From NCBI GenBank assembly GCA_021154515.1, contig JAJKIL010000319.1:1-14941 (forward strand): a stretch of DNA of 14,941 nucleotides, given 5' to 3'. The notes beneath the pieces are model-generated. The model did no database searches. It saw only the letters and a program-made list of their open reading frames with translations, and was not told the DNA's origin. A program made the position numbers and the translations under genes. The DNA is from Niastella sp. (lineage in GTDB: Bacteria; Bacteroidota; Bacteroidia; Chitinophagales; Chitinophagaceae). Positions 13,988-14,941 of this stretch are shown piece by piece. Within the stretch, counting starts at the first letter, position 1. Every line of letters starts with the position of its first letter.

Positions 13988-13993
13988 CTCCCT
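13988..13993 (-). promoter_or_regulatory. Ribosome binding site AGGGAG deciding the GTG start of the sigma gene
   Basis: AGGGAG lies 5 bases before the GTG at 13982 on the minus strand. Shine-Dalgarno matches are uncommon in this window, so this one supports the unusual GTG start over later codons. Confidence 0.5.
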
Positions 13994-14072
13994 ATGACCG
14001 GTGTAAACTTACTTTAATTTTAGGATATAGGAAAAGCAGTGCCGGAACAAAGTACAGTTTTGATAAAAATAA

Positions 14073-14104
14073 GTGAGCCATCCGCGAGTTGGCGGATGGC
14101 TCAC
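14073..14104. terminator. Terminator with a perfect 13-bp stem after the CoA-transferase gene
   Basis: GTGAGCCATCCGC (14073-14085) and GCGGATGGCTCAC (14092-14104) pair perfectly around a GAGTTG loop. The stem can be lengthened by AATAAG/CTTATT with one bulged base. On the minus strand it is followed by TTATTTTTATC. It lies 44 bases past the CoA-transferase stop and about 90 bases before the sigma start, so it insulates the SusCD locus from its upstream neighbour. Confidence 0.85.
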
Positions 14105-14147
14105 CTTATTAAACGTATTAAATACATCAATTAAAAATTGGGTTGCC

Positions 14148-14941
14148 TTATACCTGCTGCGCCGAATAATGGAACCTTTCATAAAAAGCCCGTTCCAGTT
14201 TTTCGCGGTGCATGGGATGCGCTATTTCAATCAATGCTTTGCCGCGTTGTTTTAAATTCTTTCCAAACAGGTTAACGGCGCCAAATTCGGTAACCACCCA
14301 ATGAATATGTCCACGGGTTGTAACTACGCCGGCGCCCTGCTTTAAAAAAGGCACAATGCGCGACTCCCCTTTTGAAGTAACGGAAGGAAGCGCAATGATT
14401 GGTTTGCCGCCTGGCGATAACGAAGCGCCACGCATAAAGTCCATTTGTCCGCCAATACCCGAGAACTCATAAGTACCAATACTATCGGCGCATACCTGGC
14501 CGGTAAGGTCAATTTCAATCGCGCTGTTGATGGCCGTTGCTTTGGGGTTCTGACGGATTATACTGGTGTCGTTCACATACGCTATATTCATCACGCGCAC
14601 CGATGGGTTGTCATGTACAAAATCATATAACTTACGGGTGCCGGCCATAAACCCGGTAACCGTGCGGCCTATATTCAATGCTTTTTTACTATTATTAATA
14701 ACACCGCTTTGAATAAGTGGTATTACCCCATCAGACATCATCTCGGTATGAATGCCCAGGTCTTTATGCCCCGTAAGGTTTTGCAATACCTGGTCGGGAA
14801 TACCGCCAATACCCAATTGCAAGGTAGCGCCATCTTCAACCAGCGCGGCCACGTTCCTTCCTATCTGTTTTACTGCGGCGCTGACTTTTTCAGCATAGTT
14901 ATCCTCGGGCAATTCGCTTTCTTCCCAAACCATTGCATGAA
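14148..14941 (-). CDS. Acetyl-CoA hydrolase / CoA-transferase family protein, C-terminal part
   Basis: The frame is open to the right edge (HA precedes the Met at 14933), so the N-terminus is outside the window and about 263 codons are visible. It belongs to the acetyl-CoA hydrolase/transferase family (4-hydroxybutyrate, succinate or acetate CoA-transferases), which move CoA between carboxylic acids through a glutamyl-CoA intermediate. Numbered from that Met: LQLGIGGIPDQVL (38-50), NSAIEIDLTGQV (136-147) containing the probable catalytic Glu140, GIGGQMDFMRGA (159-170), and a C-terminal TTRGHIHWVVTEFGAVNLFG with ALIEIAHP. This region is the second half, where the active-site Glu and the CoA-binding glycine motif lie. 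The exact acids cannot be told from sequence. A strong terminator follows, so it is unlikely to be read through into the sigma gene. Confidence 0.92.
   Translation of the reverse strand, partial: HAMVWEESELPEDNYAEKVSAAVKQIGRNVAALVEDGATLQLGIGGIPDQVLQNLTGHKDLGIHTEMMSDGVIPLIQSGVINNSKKALNIGRTVTGFMAGTRKLYDFVHDNPSVRVMNIAYVNDTSIIRQNPKATAINSAIEIDLTGQVCADSIGTYEFSGIGGQMDFMRGASLSPGGKPIIALPSVTSKGESRIVPFLKQGAGVVTTRGHIHWVVTEFGAVNLFGKNLKQRGKALIEIAHPMHREKLERAFYERFHYSAQQV

Overview
The window looks like chromosomal DNA of a Bacteroidota bacterium, most likely Chitinophagaceae (Chitinophaga/Niastella-like). The reasons are a SusC/SusD outer-membrane pair led by an ECF sigma factor and a FecR-type anti-sigma factor, an STN-bearing SusC of about 1,185 residues, weak Shine-Dalgarno signals, and -7 elements of the TAnnTTTG type. 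The family assignment is inference from these protein styles; no search was run.

Layout, left to right. (1) 1-217: the first 14 codons of a minus-strand gene with a signal-peptide-like start, and a divergent intergenic region. (2) 218-1018, plus strand: an exported PAP2-superfamily phosphatase, meeting (3) at a shared hairpin terminator. (3) 1056-4846, minus strand: a compact set read as mug (mismatch uracil/thymine DNA glycosylase), then sucA (2-oxoglutarate dehydrogenase E1), then a GNAT-like acetyltransferase; mug and sucA overlap by 23 bp and sucA and GNAT are 7 nt apart. No E2 (sucB) or E3 gene is in the window. (4) 4847-5016: a spacer with a possible gene remnant. (5) 5017-5889, minus strand: an AraC-family regulator. 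(6) 5890-6094: a spacer with a dispersed-repeat-like element and a strong hairpin terminator. (7) 6095-13982, minus strand: a complete cell-surface signalling and uptake locus, in transcription order ECF sigma factor, FecR anti-sigma factor, SusC/TonB-dependent receptor with STN domain, SusD lipoprotein. (8) 14073-14104: a long perfect hairpin terminator. (9) 14148 to the right edge, minus strand: the C-terminal part of an acetyl-CoA hydrolase/CoA-transferase.

How the main locus should work (family knowledge plus inference): SusD and SusC bind and import an oligomeric substrate across the outer membrane. The periplasmic STN domain of SusC reports occupancy to the periplasmic part of FecR, which releases the ECF sigma factor to transcribe susCD. 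No glycoside hydrolase, protease or sulfatase lies in the window, so the substrate cannot be named.

The most unusual feature is the fecR gene. Its reading frame carries three different short repeat-like inserts (TLRLRSG, PSYAKASAG and a GGGAT-rich tandem stretch), all in frame, and a relative of the second lies in the spacer between the AraC gene and susD. The fecR-susC spacer also holds two palindromes with the same AAACGTTT core, 211 bp apart centre to centre, and a 9-bp perfect hairpin; these could add a second layer of control. I did not find a clearly new multi-gene system.
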